Positions 47,342 through 55,377 of a stretch of 64,000 nt of DNA are shown in pieces. The stretch spans positions 1 through 64,000 of the forward strand of contig NZ_SVEV01000010.1 of the NCBI RefSeq assembly GCF_015057185.1, given 5' to 3'. Position 1 is the first letter of the stretch; each line of letters begins with the position of its first letter. The notes under the pieces are model-generated. The model did no database searches, was not told the origin of the DNA, and worked only from the letters and a program-made list of their open reading frames with translations. The stretch is from Pseudobutyrivibrio sp. (GTDB lineage: Bacteria; Bacillota; Clostridia; Lachnospirales; Lachnospiraceae). The position numbers were made by a program, and so were the translations under genes.

Positions 47342-48211
47342 TTATCCTTTTACCGCACCTTCGATCATTCCGTCCATAATCTGCTTCTGTGCAAAGAAGA
47401 ATAAGATAAGGATTGGAATAATTGCAAGGAATGCAGCTCCAAGGATTAAGTTCCACTGTTTTACATATGAACCTACGAATGCCTGCACAGCAACAGGAAG
47501 TGTCTTAACTGGTCCGTTCTGCTGTAGAAGGATTGATGGAAGTAGGTAATCGTTCCAAATCCACATACCATTAAGAATAGTAATAGTTGTGATTACTGGT
47601 TTTAATAATGGGAAGATAACAATGAAGAATGTCTGCTCTGGAGAACATCCATCGATTGATGCTGCTTCCTCAAGTTCCATAGGAATACCCTTGATAAAAC
47701 CATTTAAAATGAATACTGTCATTGCACCGCCGAAACCAAGGTATGCAAATACAAGACCTGGTATTGACTGAATCATTGGAATACCAATGAAATTTCCTAC
47801 ATCTTTAAATGAAGATATAAGAGGTAACATAACTACCTGGAAAGGAATAATCATAGATGCAATAAATGTAAAGTAAATTACTGCTGACCATTTTGTTTTG
47901 TTACGGCAGATAACCCATGCTGCCATTGCACCAAATAAAGCAAGCAATACTAATGAAAGCACTGTTACAACTACTGATGTAAAGAATGCTGGCCAGAACT
48001 GGAAGTGAGTATTGTTTATTACATCTGTTAGGTTCTGAATGAAATTGCTGAATGATACACCATTAAATCCAATTGGATTTGCAGTAATATCATCTGTTGT
48101 CTTACAGCAGTTAACAACAACTAAGAAAAATGGGAACAATACATATATTGCAATGATTATTGCTACTACCATTTTTGCAACTACTTTGGAGGTCTTCTCT
48201 TTAATTTTCAT
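47342..48211 (-). CDS. Sugar ABC transporter permease, MalG type (second locus)
   Basis: A 289-residue CUT1-family permease with six membrane helices and the EAA coupling loop EEAASIDGCSPEQTFFIVIFPLLKP. GGAGGTAGAATTATA precedes the ATG. It overlaps the upstream permease gene by one base (TAATG), so translation is coupled. It ends in FFFAQKQIMDGMIEGAVKG, as MalG-like proteins do. No ATPase gene is in the operon. The substrate is probably a glucoside handled by the divergent GH13_18 enzyme. Confidence 0.93.
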   Translation of the reverse strand: MKIKEKTSKVVAKMVVAIIIAIYVLFPFFLVVVNCCKTTDDITANPIGFNGVSFSNFIQNLTDVINNTHFQFWPAFFTSVVVTVLSLVLLALFGAMAAWVICRNKTKWSAVIYFTFIASMIIPFQVVMLPLISSFKDVGNFIGIPMIQSIPGLVFAYLGFGGAMTVFILNGFIKGIPMELEEAASIDGCSPEQTFFIVIFPLLKPVITTITILNGMWIWNDYLLPSILLQQNGPVKTLPVAVQAFVGSYVKQWNLILGAAFLAIIPILILFFFAQKQIMDGMIEGAVKG

Positions 48212-49266
48212 TATAATTCTACCTCCCTCTTATTTGATACACGTACCTGAATAATAGAAACTATTGCAAGTACTATGAAGAAGAATACAGCTTTAGCTTC
48301 GCCATAAGCGTACTCATTATTTACAAAAGCTGTTTCATAAATGTTGTGTGCAAGCATTGATGTACCTTTTGAAAGGTATTTGCCCATGAATGTGACTGAG
48401 CCTGTACCATTTGTTAATGACAAGTTAACATCGAACTGCTTGAATGCACTAGTAAGTGTAAGGAATGTACAAATTGTAATTGTTGGTGCAATCATAGGAA
48501 TCTTAATTTTGAAAAGAGTCTGTAATGCATTGGCACCATCAATCGATGAAGCTTCTATAATATCGCCAGGAACTGTATTAAGTCCTGTGATGTAAATCAA
48601 CATGATATATCCAGCATACTGCCATACATATACCATAACAATTCCGATAAATGCTGTCTTTGTCTCAACAAGCATAGATGCCTGTGAATTTAAAATCTCA
48701 GTGATAACCTTTGAGAAAATGAACTGCCAAATGTAACCTAATACGATACCACCGATAAGGTTTGGTACGAAGTATGCAGCTCTGAAAAATCCAAGTCCTT
48801 TAAGCTTTGATGTGCAAAGTAAAGCAAGCAAAAAGGCAACTAAATTTACAAGAATAATATTTATTATTACAAACAAGAATGTTATTAATACTGACCACAT
48901 AAACTGTGCTTCGCCAAACATTCTCTGATAGTTTCCAAATCCAACACCCTTATTTACTGTGATACCGTCCCAATCAGTGAATGAATATCCGATACCAATA
49001 AATAATGGGAAAATAACTGTTACAACAAATGCAAACAGTAATGGGAATAAAAACATAAAGTTAATTATGCCCCTGTGATGTTTTAATGTAGGGAAGAAAT
49101 ACAAACCTACAAAAAACAAAATGCAACCTGCAATTATCAACTCACCTCTTATTCCTAAGAAATCTGTAAGTGTTATTGCCATAAACAATCCCGCAACCAT
49201 CAAGGCAATACCAATTATCATTGTTCCAAAGGAAAAAATCTTTCTTTTGGCGGAGAACTCACCCAT
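48211..49266 (-). CDS. Sugar ABC transporter permease, MalF type (second locus)
   Basis: A 351-residue permease with two extra N-terminal membrane helices (about 10-60) before the usual six. The coupling loop is EASSIDGANALQTLFKIKIPMIAP. The longer N-terminus relative to standard CUT1 permeases resembles MalF-type proteins of Lachnospiraceae. GAAAGGAGA precedes the ATG. A terminator-like hairpin (49345-49374) lies between it and the binding protein gene. Confidence 0.93.
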   Translation of the reverse strand: MGEFSAKRKIFSFGTMIIGIALMVAGLFMAITLTDFLGIRGELIIAGCILFFVGLYFFPTLKHHRGIINFMFLFPLLFAFVVTVIFPLFIGIGYSFTDWDGITVNKGVGFGNYQRMFGEAQFMWSVLITFLFVIINIILVNLVAFLLALLCTSKLKGLGFFRAAYFVPNLIGGIVLGYIWQFIFSKVITEILNSQASMLVETKTAFIGIVMVYVWQYAGYIMLIYITGLNTVPGDIIEASSIDGANALQTLFKIKIPMIAPTITICTFLTLTSAFKQFDVNLSLTNGTGSVTFMGKYLSKGTSMLAHNIYETAFVNNEYAYGEAKAVFFFIVLAIVSIIQVRVSNKREVEL

Positions 49267-49344
49267 AACAAATCTCCTTTCTCTCCCTAACGACTTTATT
49301 CCTATTACGTAAGAAGGAATTAATACAGCCCTATCCTACTTAGT

Positions 49345-49374
49345 AAAAAAGGGGCAGTGCTTAAGCTCTGCCCC
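49345..49374 (-). terminator. Attenuating terminator between binding protein and permease genes
   Basis: GGGGCAG/CTGCCCC stem with a 10-nt loop and six T on the minus strand. Partial readthrough here would give much more binding protein than permease, a common design for sugar importers. Confidence 0.87.
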
Positions 49375-49391
49375 AAAGCTAACTCTAAATA

Positions 49392-50675
49392 TTAGTTTGC
49401 GTAGTAATCAGCGATTACCTGCTCCATAGTTGTTGTGAAGCTTTCTGCGTCAAGCTTGCCCTGAGCATAATCAGCAAATACCTGACATGTCTGGTTCTGA
49501 AGACCATCCTTCTTGAGCATTGTGTGCCATCCAGAGAACTTACCAGCATCAATGTATGACTTCATGCTTGAGTAGAATGGGTTAACAGCTTCGTACTGGC
49601 AATCATCAAATGGAGAAACAAGACCTGCATCGTTTACAAGAATATTCTGTGCAGAGTCGCCTGCGCACCAATCAAAGAATGCCTTTGCGCCATCAACGTT
49701 ACCCTCAGAGTATGCTACCCAGTAGCTTGGTGGTCCAGCGATGATTGTATCAATGCCATCCTCAAATGCATAAGGAGCAAATCCACATTCAAAATCAACA
49801 TCATCAGGTGATGTTACACACCAGTTACCCTGTGTGATGAATGCATACTCGCCTGCCTTGAAGCCAGCTACCTGCTCATCATATGTGCCATCAACAAGAA
49901 GGTCTGGATCTGAGTACTGGTTCATCATGCCAACGAACTCTGCGAATGCAAGCATTCTGTCGTGGTCAACCTGACCGCCATCATTAAGTAAATCAATATA
50001 TGTAGTATCATCAGCAGCAAGTCCTGCATCAAGGTACTGTGCAAATACGTGTGTTCCTGAAGACCATCCAAGGTTAGATGGCTCTGCGCACCAACCAAGT
50101 ACTGCCTTAAGTCCAAGCTCATCCTTCTTGCTATCAAGAGTCTCAAAAGCCTCTTTGTAAGCTGCTGGGCTTGTAAGTGTTGAAGGATCAATACCTGCTG
50201 CTGTAAGAACATCTGCATTGTATCCAAGTGCTGTAGCCTCTACTGTGTAAGGGAATCCGATTGTACCCATTGAATCATCAACAAGCTCGAACTCTGTCTT
50301 ATCTGTCCAAGACTCGCCTGCAAGGTCTGCCAATAAGCCGTCCCATGAGCTAGCCTGGTTTGCTTCGATAACGAAGATATCTGGCATGTTACCAGCTGCC
50401 TTCATCTTCTTAAGCTCATCAGAAGCGTTTGTATCACCACCTATTGTCTGAACAATAAGTTCATTTCCTGTCTCCTCTTTGTAAAGAGCTGCTAAATCCT
50501 GAAGCTGAGCATCAATCTCAGGCTTACCATTTAAAAGTGTAACTGATGAAGTAGCTGTGCCATCTCCTGAACTAGCATTTCCTGATTCTGTGTTTGCTGT
50601 GTTTGGCTGTCCACAAGCAACGAAGCTGCTTGCCATAGCGCCAACGAGAAGCATTGAAAGTAATTTCTTTCTCAT
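49392..50675 (-). CDS. Sugar ABC transporter substrate-binding lipoprotein (second locus)
   Basis: A 427-residue extracellular binding protein with lipobox SSFVAC (Cys21) and a Ser/Thr/Asn-rich linker, then a family-1 solute-binding fold. Conserved features include GFPYTVEATALGYNADVLTAAG and YAFITQGNWCVTSPDD. Start at 50675 (MRKKLLSMLL) follows GGAGGG. It is the first gene of the operon; a promoter (50795-50823) and a LacI-type operator lie upstream. Substrate unknown; a disaccharide or glycoside such as sucrose is inferred from the GH13_18 gene. Confidence 0.92.
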   Translation of the reverse strand: MRKKLLSMLLVGAMASSFVACGQPNTANTESGNASSGDGTATSSVTLLNGKPEIDAQLQDLAALYKEETGNELIVQTIGGDTNASDELKKMKAAGNMPDIFVIEANQASSWDGLLADLAGESWTDKTEFELVDDSMGTIGFPYTVEATALGYNADVLTAAGIDPSTLTSPAAYKEAFETLDSKKDELGLKAVLGWCAEPSNLGWSSGTHVFAQYLDAGLAADDTTYIDLLNDGGQVDHDRMLAFAEFVGMMNQYSDPDLLVDGTYDEQVAGFKAGEYAFITQGNWCVTSPDDVDFECGFAPYAFEDGIDTIIAGPPSYWVAYSEGNVDGAKAFFDWCAGDSAQNILVNDAGLVSPFDDCQYEAVNPFYSSMKSYIDAGKFSGWHTMLKKDGLQNQTCQVFADYAQGKLDAESFTTTMEQVIADYYAN

Positions 50676-50726
50676 TCTTTTCCCTCCGTAATACATGTTG
50701 CATATGTAAAAAATATGCAGTTATTT

Positions 50727-50743
50727 TTGTGCATATTGCACAA
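50727..50743. promoter_or_regulatory. Palindrome TTGTGCA-TAT-TGCACAA in the transporter leader
   Basis: A perfect 7+7 palindrome within the expected 5' leader of the binding protein gene. Its TTTTGTGCATATTGCAC portion recurs exactly at 23297-23313 upstream of the GH13 amylase gene. It could be an operator for a shared regulator or an RNA hairpin. Confidence 0.6.
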
Positions 50744-50766
50744 GTCGCTTTGGATTCCCTAGTCAA

Positions 50767-50780
50767 CTTTTGCGCATAAG
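50767..50780. promoter_or_regulatory. LacI-type operator, transporter side
   Basis: CTTTTGCGCATAAG differs by one base from the perfect palindrome CTTATGCGCATAAG found in the lacI promoter at 51935-51948. It lies just downstream of the predicted transcription start, where a bound repressor would block the binding protein-permease operon. Confidence 0.75.
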
Positions 50781-50794
50781 TTTGCTATAAGTAA

Positions 50795-50823
50795 TATATA
50801 TCACAACTAGATTTTGAGGTCAA
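50795..50823 (-). promoter_or_regulatory. Promoter of the second transporter operon
   Basis: TTGACC (50823-50818), 17-bp spacer, TATATA (50800-50795) on the minus strand, with the operator immediately downstream. Confidence 0.72.
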
Positions 50824-50842
50824 CCCCTTTTTCTAAAATTTG

Positions 50843-51877
50843 TTAACCCCTGAAAAAGCTTGATTTTCTAGGCTTTGTGACAGTATCTCTTATTACTAGG
50901 CTTGTTGGGAGTGTTATCTGATGATCAGTTTGTTCACCCCGCAATTGCTTGAGTAAAGTCTCAGCTGCAATGATGCCCTTCTTTTTGACATCCTGATGAA
51001 CTGTTGTAAGGGCAGGTCTGTAGAGCTGTCCCATCATATTGTCATCAAATCCTGCTACTGAGATTCCCTCTGGAACCCTAATTCCTCTATCTGTAAGGGC
51101 TGACATTAATGTCACCGCATACAAATCTGAAACACACATAATCGCTGTATAATCAAGGGCTCTGTGGCATATTTCATCCAAGCTCTTCTCGATTTCAGCG
51201 CTGGCTGGTCGTATCTTAAGGAAATCCTTTTCAGAATATTCGATGCCAGCCTCTTCTAAAGCTTTTTTATATCCATTTAAACGAGCTAAATCAACGCCTT
51301 TTGTATTATCTGATAAAAAGGCAATACGCTTATGACCACAGGAAATGATGTAATTTACCATGTCATAAGTACCCTTTTCATCATCCAGGCCTACATTGGT
51401 AAAGTGTTTGAGACCCTCCATACTGTAGGTGTCTATACATACAATTGGCTTTTTATATTTTGTACTAACTCTGATTCCATCATCATCTAGCATTCCAAAA
51501 AGAATAAGACCATCTACATTCCATGTAGAAACATGACGCATGATTTTCTCTGTATCTCTAGAGATATAAATCATCATGAAATATCCGGCATTTCTAATAG
51601 TTTCCTCAATGCCACCGATAAGCTCTGCTACGAATGGATCTGTGATAAGATTCTCATATTTATCTACTCTAGCCTTAAGAGCCAGACCGATAATCTTTGA
51701 CTCATTCTGAGCAAGATTTCTGGCATTAATATTTGGAACATAGTCTACTTCTTTGAGGAATTCCTGAACACGACGTCTGGTTTCTTCTGATACTTCACTA
51801 TCTTTTCCGTGAATAACGTTAGAAACCGTCGTTGTGGACATATTTAAATGTTTCGCAATTTCCTTGATGGTTATCAT
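50843..51877 (-). CDS. LacI-family transcriptional regulator (second sugar locus)
   Basis: A 344-residue regulator. The helix-turn-helix is ITIKEIAKHLNMSTTTVSNVI (residues 2-22), with the hinge helix at PNINARNLAQNES. The effector domain ends VIRDTVTKPRKSSFF. AGAGG precedes the ATG. It lies between the transporter operon and the divergent kinase-phosphorylase operon. A promoter whose 18-bp spacer is filled by a perfect palindrome (51935-51948) indicates autoregulation, and the same site is repeated before the transporter. Confidence 0.95.
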   Translation of the reverse strand: MITIKEIAKHLNMSTTTVSNVIHGKDSEVSEETRRRVQEFLKEVDYVPNINARNLAQNESKIIGLALKARVDKYENLITDPFVAELIGGIEETIRNAGYFMMIYISRDTEKIMRHVSTWNVDGLILFGMLDDDGIRVSTKYKKPIVCIDTYSMEGLKHFTNVGLDDEKGTYDMVNYIISCGHKRIAFLSDNTKGVDLARLNGYKKALEEAGIEYSEKDFLKIRPASAEIEKSLDEICHRALDYTAIMCVSDLYAVTLMSALTDRGIRVPEGISVAGFDDNMMGQLYRPALTTVHQDVKKKGIIAAETLLKQLRGEQTDHQITLPTSLVIRDTVTKPRKSSFFRG

Positions 51878-51925
51878 TTTGAAAAACCTCTTTACAAAAA
51901 ATAAATTGTATTGTATTGTGAAAAC

Positions 51926-51955
51926 ATGATATCACTTATGCGCATAAGGAGTCAA
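51926..51955 (-). promoter_or_regulatory. lacI promoter with operator in its spacer
   Basis: TTGACT (51955-51950) and TATCAT (51931-51926) are 18 bp apart. Between them lies CTTATGCGCATAAG (51935-51948), a perfect 14-bp palindrome. A dimer bound there would cover the -35/-10 spacer and could also influence the divergent kinase operon starting at 52029. Confidence 0.78.
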
Positions 51956-52028
51956 TATTGCGCTATTTCACAGTTTTTGTAAGTGATTTTTGGTAATATT
52001 TCATAATGTAGAGAGAAGGGAAAGAAAA

Positions 52029-53003
52029 ATGAATTCAAAATTTAACACTATTGAAAAGGACGCTTCAATCAACGAGAAGTTAACAGCTTCAATTGCTAAC
52101 GTTGAAGGGCTTAATATACCAGCTGATATCCCACACGGAGATATGCCAGGAGACAAAATTGAAATTGGTGAGTCTCACATTGCAAAGGCACGTACTATTT
52201 ATCCAGCACTTGTTGAGGAATTAAAGAAAGCTACTTCTTCTAACAAGTTCGGCCGTGCAGTTATTTGCGTTTGTGGTGGTTCAGGTGTAGGAAAGAGCGA
52301 GATTGCTTCGATTCTTTCTTATATGCTTACATCTTCTGGAATCAACAGCTACACAATGTCAGGCGACAACTACCCACATAGAATCCCTATGTATAATGAC
52401 GCTGAGAGACTTCATACCTTCCGTCAGGGCGGTATGCGCGGTCTTGCAAAGGCTGGCATTGCTGATAAAGAGGTATTTGCAAAGATTTCTGAGCTCCAGA
52501 AGGCTGAGGATGATGCTAACCAGGCTCACATTAATGAATATGATTGGTTCAAATATTATCTTGAGGCTGGAAAAACAGCTCTTACAAATTATCTTGGAAC
52601 AACAAACGAGATTGATTTTGCAGAAGTAGACAGCATCTTATCTGCTTTCTTAAATGGTGCTGACAAGCTTTACTTAAAGAGAATGGGCCGTGACGAATCA
52701 ACTCTTTGGTACGACGAGGTTGACATGTCAAACACATCAGTACTTATCCTTGAGTGGACTCACGGAAATAGCGATTATCTTTCAAACGTTAATATTCCTA
52801 TTCTTCTCAACAGCACACCTGAGGAGACATTAGAGCATAGACGTTCTCGCAACAGAGACGGTAAATTAGACAGTCCTTTCACTATGCTTGTTCTCAACAT
52901 TGAGCAGGACAAGCTTAAGGCACAGGCTCACAAGGCTAAAATTATTATCACAAAGTCTGGGGAGCTTATTGATTACAATACATTTGAAAAGTTAATGGGT
53001 TAA
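52029..53003 (+). CDS. P-loop kinase of unknown substrate (PRK/uridine kinase-like)
   Basis: A 324-residue cytoplasmic protein. Walker A is VCGGSGVGKSEIA (about residues 79-91). It is followed by SGDNYPHRIPMYNDAERL, resembling the substrate loop of uridine kinase/phosphoribulokinase proteins. A long middle insert (about 120-205), then VLILEWTHGNSDYL and an Arg-rich lid RRSRNRDGKLDSPFT complete the fold. The start at 52029 (MNSKFNTIEKDAS) follows GAAGGGAAAG. It is 16 bp upstream of the GH13_18 phosphorylase gene in one operon, so it probably phosphorylates the acceptor released by phosphorolysis (inference). Adenylylsulfate kinase is a possible misannotation; sulfate genes are absent nearby. 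Confidence 0.8.
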   Translation: MNSKFNTIEKDASINEKLTASIANVEGLNIPADIPHGDMPGDKIEIGESHIAKARTIYPALVEELKKATSSNKFGRAVICVCGGSGVGKSEIASILSYMLTSSGINSYTMSGDNYPHRIPMYNDAERLHTFRQGGMRGLAKAGIADKEVFAKISELQKAEDDANQAHINEYDWFKYYLEAGKTALTNYLGTTNEIDFAEVDSILSAFLNGADKLYLKRMGRDESTLWYDEVDMSNTSVLILEWTHGNSDYLSNVNIPILLNSTPEETLEHRRSRNRDGKLDSPFTMLVLNIEQDKLKAQAHKAKIIITKSGELIDYNTFEKLMG

Positions 53004-53019
53004 ATCAAAAGGAGTAAAA

Positions 53020-54684
53020 ATGAGTAACACAAGAACAGACAACGGACCTATGCTTAATGCATATCCAGATAGCATGGGTACAAAACTTTCGGACATTATT
53101 AAAGTCCTTCAGAAACCTGAGTTCAAAGACGTATTCCAGTCTTTTTATATACTACCTAGCATTTACAATACGGATTTGGACAGGGGCTTTTCCGTATTTG
53201 ATTACGGAATCAATAAGGAGCTTGGTTCTGCTGATGATATCGCAGCTTTAGGAGAGTTGGGTATTGATTTGAAGCTTGATTTTATTTTAAATCACGCTTC
53301 TGTTCTCTCACCACAGTTCCAGGACCTTATTAAAAACGGGGAGAATTCTATATACAAGGATTTCTTCATCAACTGGAACAAGTTCTGGGAAGGTTATGGA
53401 GAAATGACTGAGGGAGGATACATCCAGCCTGATCAGAAATATATCAAGGATATGTTCTTTAGAAAGCCTGGCCTCCCAATCCTTATGGTTCGCATGCCTG
53501 ATGGCAAAGACGTACCATATTGGAACACATTCTATCAGGAAGTACGCTACAAGCGTCCTGATGGAATGGATTTGATGGATATCACTGATATTTCTTACAC
53601 ATCAGCAAATACCCTTGCTAGCAGAATCTGCCAAGCTTTGGATGAAGGCAAAACACCTTCTGACATTGATTTCAGCGGATTTGAGCAGCACAAGGAAGCA
53701 ATCGTAAACTACCTTGAGTCTACACGCCGCTACCTTGGCCAGATGGATTTAAATATCAAGTCTGATTTGGTTTGGGAGCACTACAGAAACACTCTTAAAA
53801 CTCTTTCAGAGTATGGTGCTAAAATCGTTAGACTAGACGCATTTGCATACGCTCCAAAGGAGCCAGGCAAGAAGAATTTCCTTAATGAGCCTGACACATG
53901 GGACGTTTTAGAAAGAGTCAACGGATTAGCTAGCGAATACGGTCTCTCACTACTACCTGAGATTCATGCCACATACGGCGAAGGAACTTACGAGACAATC
54001 GCTTCAAAGGGTTACATGACATACGACTTCTTCCTTCCAGGACTTCTTATCTACACCTTGGAAGAAAAGGATCCTACATTGCTTGTTAACTGGGCAAAGG
54101 AGCTTATTGAAAAGAAGATTCGTGTAGTAAATATGCTCGGCTGCCACGATGGTATTCCACTCCTTGACCTTAAAGGAATGCTACCAGAAGAGGAAATTCA
54201 GAAATTAATTGATATCATCGTTGGTCGCGGTGGTTATGTAAAAGACTTACACGGCGCAAAGAACATGTACTACCAAGTAAACGCAACCTACTACAGCGCT
54301 CTTGGTGAAGACGACAAGAAGATGCTTCTTGCTCGTGCCATCCAGATGTTCATGCCTGGCAAGCCACAAATTTGGTATTTGGATTTATTCGCTGGCAAGA
54401 ATGATTACGAGGCTGTTAAGCGTGCAGGTGTTGGCGGTCACAAGGAAATCAACCGTACAAACCTCTCACCAGAAATGATTGAAGAGGCCCTCGGCAAAGA
54501 AGTAGTTCAAAAGCAGCTTGAACTCTTACGCTTACGCAACACACACCCAGCCTTCGGATTCGAATCAAACTTAGAAGCAAGTGCCGACGGCAACACCTTG
54601 GTACTCGCTTGGGAAAACGGCGGACGTCACGCAAAGCTCACAGCCAACCTCGTCGACTACAGCTACACCGTCACAGTAGACTAA
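53020..54684 (+). CDS. GH13_18 glucoside phosphorylase (sucrose phosphorylase-like)
   Basis: A 554-residue cytoplasmic enzyme of the sucrose phosphorylase subfamily, releasing alpha-glucose 1-phosphate from a glucoside. The catalytic nucleophile is in IVRLDAFAYAPKEPG, the acid/base Glu in LLPEIHATYG, and the third Asp in LGCHDGIPLLDLKGMLP. YQVNATYYSALG and GGHKEINRTNLS are also characteristic. Members act on sucrose, sucrose 6-phosphate, glucosylglycerol or glucosylglycerate, and I cannot fix which from sequence alone. AAAAGGAG precedes the ATG. It pairs with the kinase gene and is followed by a terminator at the edge of giant palindrome copy 2. Confidence 0.9.
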   Translation: MSNTRTDNGPMLNAYPDSMGTKLSDIIKVLQKPEFKDVFQSFYILPSIYNTDLDRGFSVFDYGINKELGSADDIAALGELGIDLKLDFILNHASVLSPQFQDLIKNGENSIYKDFFINWNKFWEGYGEMTEGGYIQPDQKYIKDMFFRKPGLPILMVRMPDGKDVPYWNTFYQEVRYKRPDGMDLMDITDISYTSANTLASRICQALDEGKTPSDIDFSGFEQHKEAIVNYLESTRRYLGQMDLNIKSDLVWEHYRNTLKTLSEYGAKIVRLDAFAYAPKEPGKKNFLNEPDTWDVLERVNGLASEYGLSLLPEIHATYGEGTYETIASKGYMTYDFFLPGLLIYTLEEKDPTLLVNWAKELIEKKIRVVNMLGCHDGIPLLDLKGMLPEEEIQKLIDIIVGRGGYVKDLHGAKNMYYQVNATYYSALGEDDKKMLLARAIQMFMPGKPQIWYLDLFAGKNDYEAVKRAGVGGHKEINRTNLSPEMIEEALGKEVVQKQLELLRLRNTHPAFGFESNLEASADGNTLVLAWENGGRHAKLTANLVDYSYTVTVD

Positions 54685-54700
54685 TCTTAATAATTCACTT

Positions 54701-54734
54701 TAACGGCTCTTTACTTCAAGGGCCGTTATTTTTT
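54701..54734 (+). terminator. Terminator after the GH13_18 gene
   Basis: TAACGGC/GCCGTTA stem with a 14-nt loop, then ATTTTTT. It forms part of the left outer arm of giant palindrome copy 2. Confidence 0.85.
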
Positions 54735-55335
54735 GCCCACTTTTTCTGTGGCCCCGCCCACCTCTGCCCGCCAGGCTCCCTAGGCACCTTTGTAACACAA
54801 TTTCGCGAATATCGTAGTTTTCCAATATGCAAAAGGGAGCATCCCGCATGTGTCTTTCTATGGATGAACCATTTTGCAAATTGTATTTTTATTGGGCGGA
54901 CATTTTGGTTTATATAAATTGGTACAACTCAGGTCTCAAGGGGGAATTGGGTTCATAGTACGTTTGCTAAGAAAATTTAAAAAGCAGGATTATCATATAT
55001 TGGCACCGTGCTTTATACGACATCGTGTCGCGTGTCGCACTTGCGCCGCCGTCCTAGCGGCGCATGCCAATATATTGATAATCCTGCTTTTAATTTTCTA
55101 AGCGCACTCCCAAATCACCCAATTCCCCCTGAGCCTGAGTTGTACCTAGTTTAGTTATTTGTGTCCGCCCATAAAATACTTTTTGCAAAATTGTCCAGAC
55201 ATGAGAAAGACACATGCCAATAAAAGATGCGAGTCTTTGCATATTTGGAAAACAAGATATTCTTGCGATGTGTTACAAAGGTGCCTAGGGAGCGTGGCGG
55301 GCCGGGGTGGGCGGGGCTAATAAGGGGCTGGGCCA

Positions 55336-55370
55336 TAAAATAACGGCCTCCAAGGTGGTGGAAGCCGTTA
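55336..55370 (-). terminator. Terminator after uvrA
   Basis: TAACGGC/GCCGTTA outer stem with an inner CC-CC/GG-GG pairing, then ATTTTATGG on the minus strand. It mirrors the opposite terminator at 54701-54734. Confidence 0.75.
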
Positions 55371-55377
55371 AAGTGAA

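Noticed and set aside
52029-53003. Adenylylsulfate kinase
   Set aside because: Only the P-loop is shared; the lid and middle insertion look like uridine kinase/phosphoribulokinase types and there are no sulfate assimilation genes nearby.
54609-55101. Open frames at the left half of giant palindrome copy 2
   Set aside because: They overlap the end of the GH13_18 gene and the palindrome arms; amino-acid composition looks random and no start signals are present.
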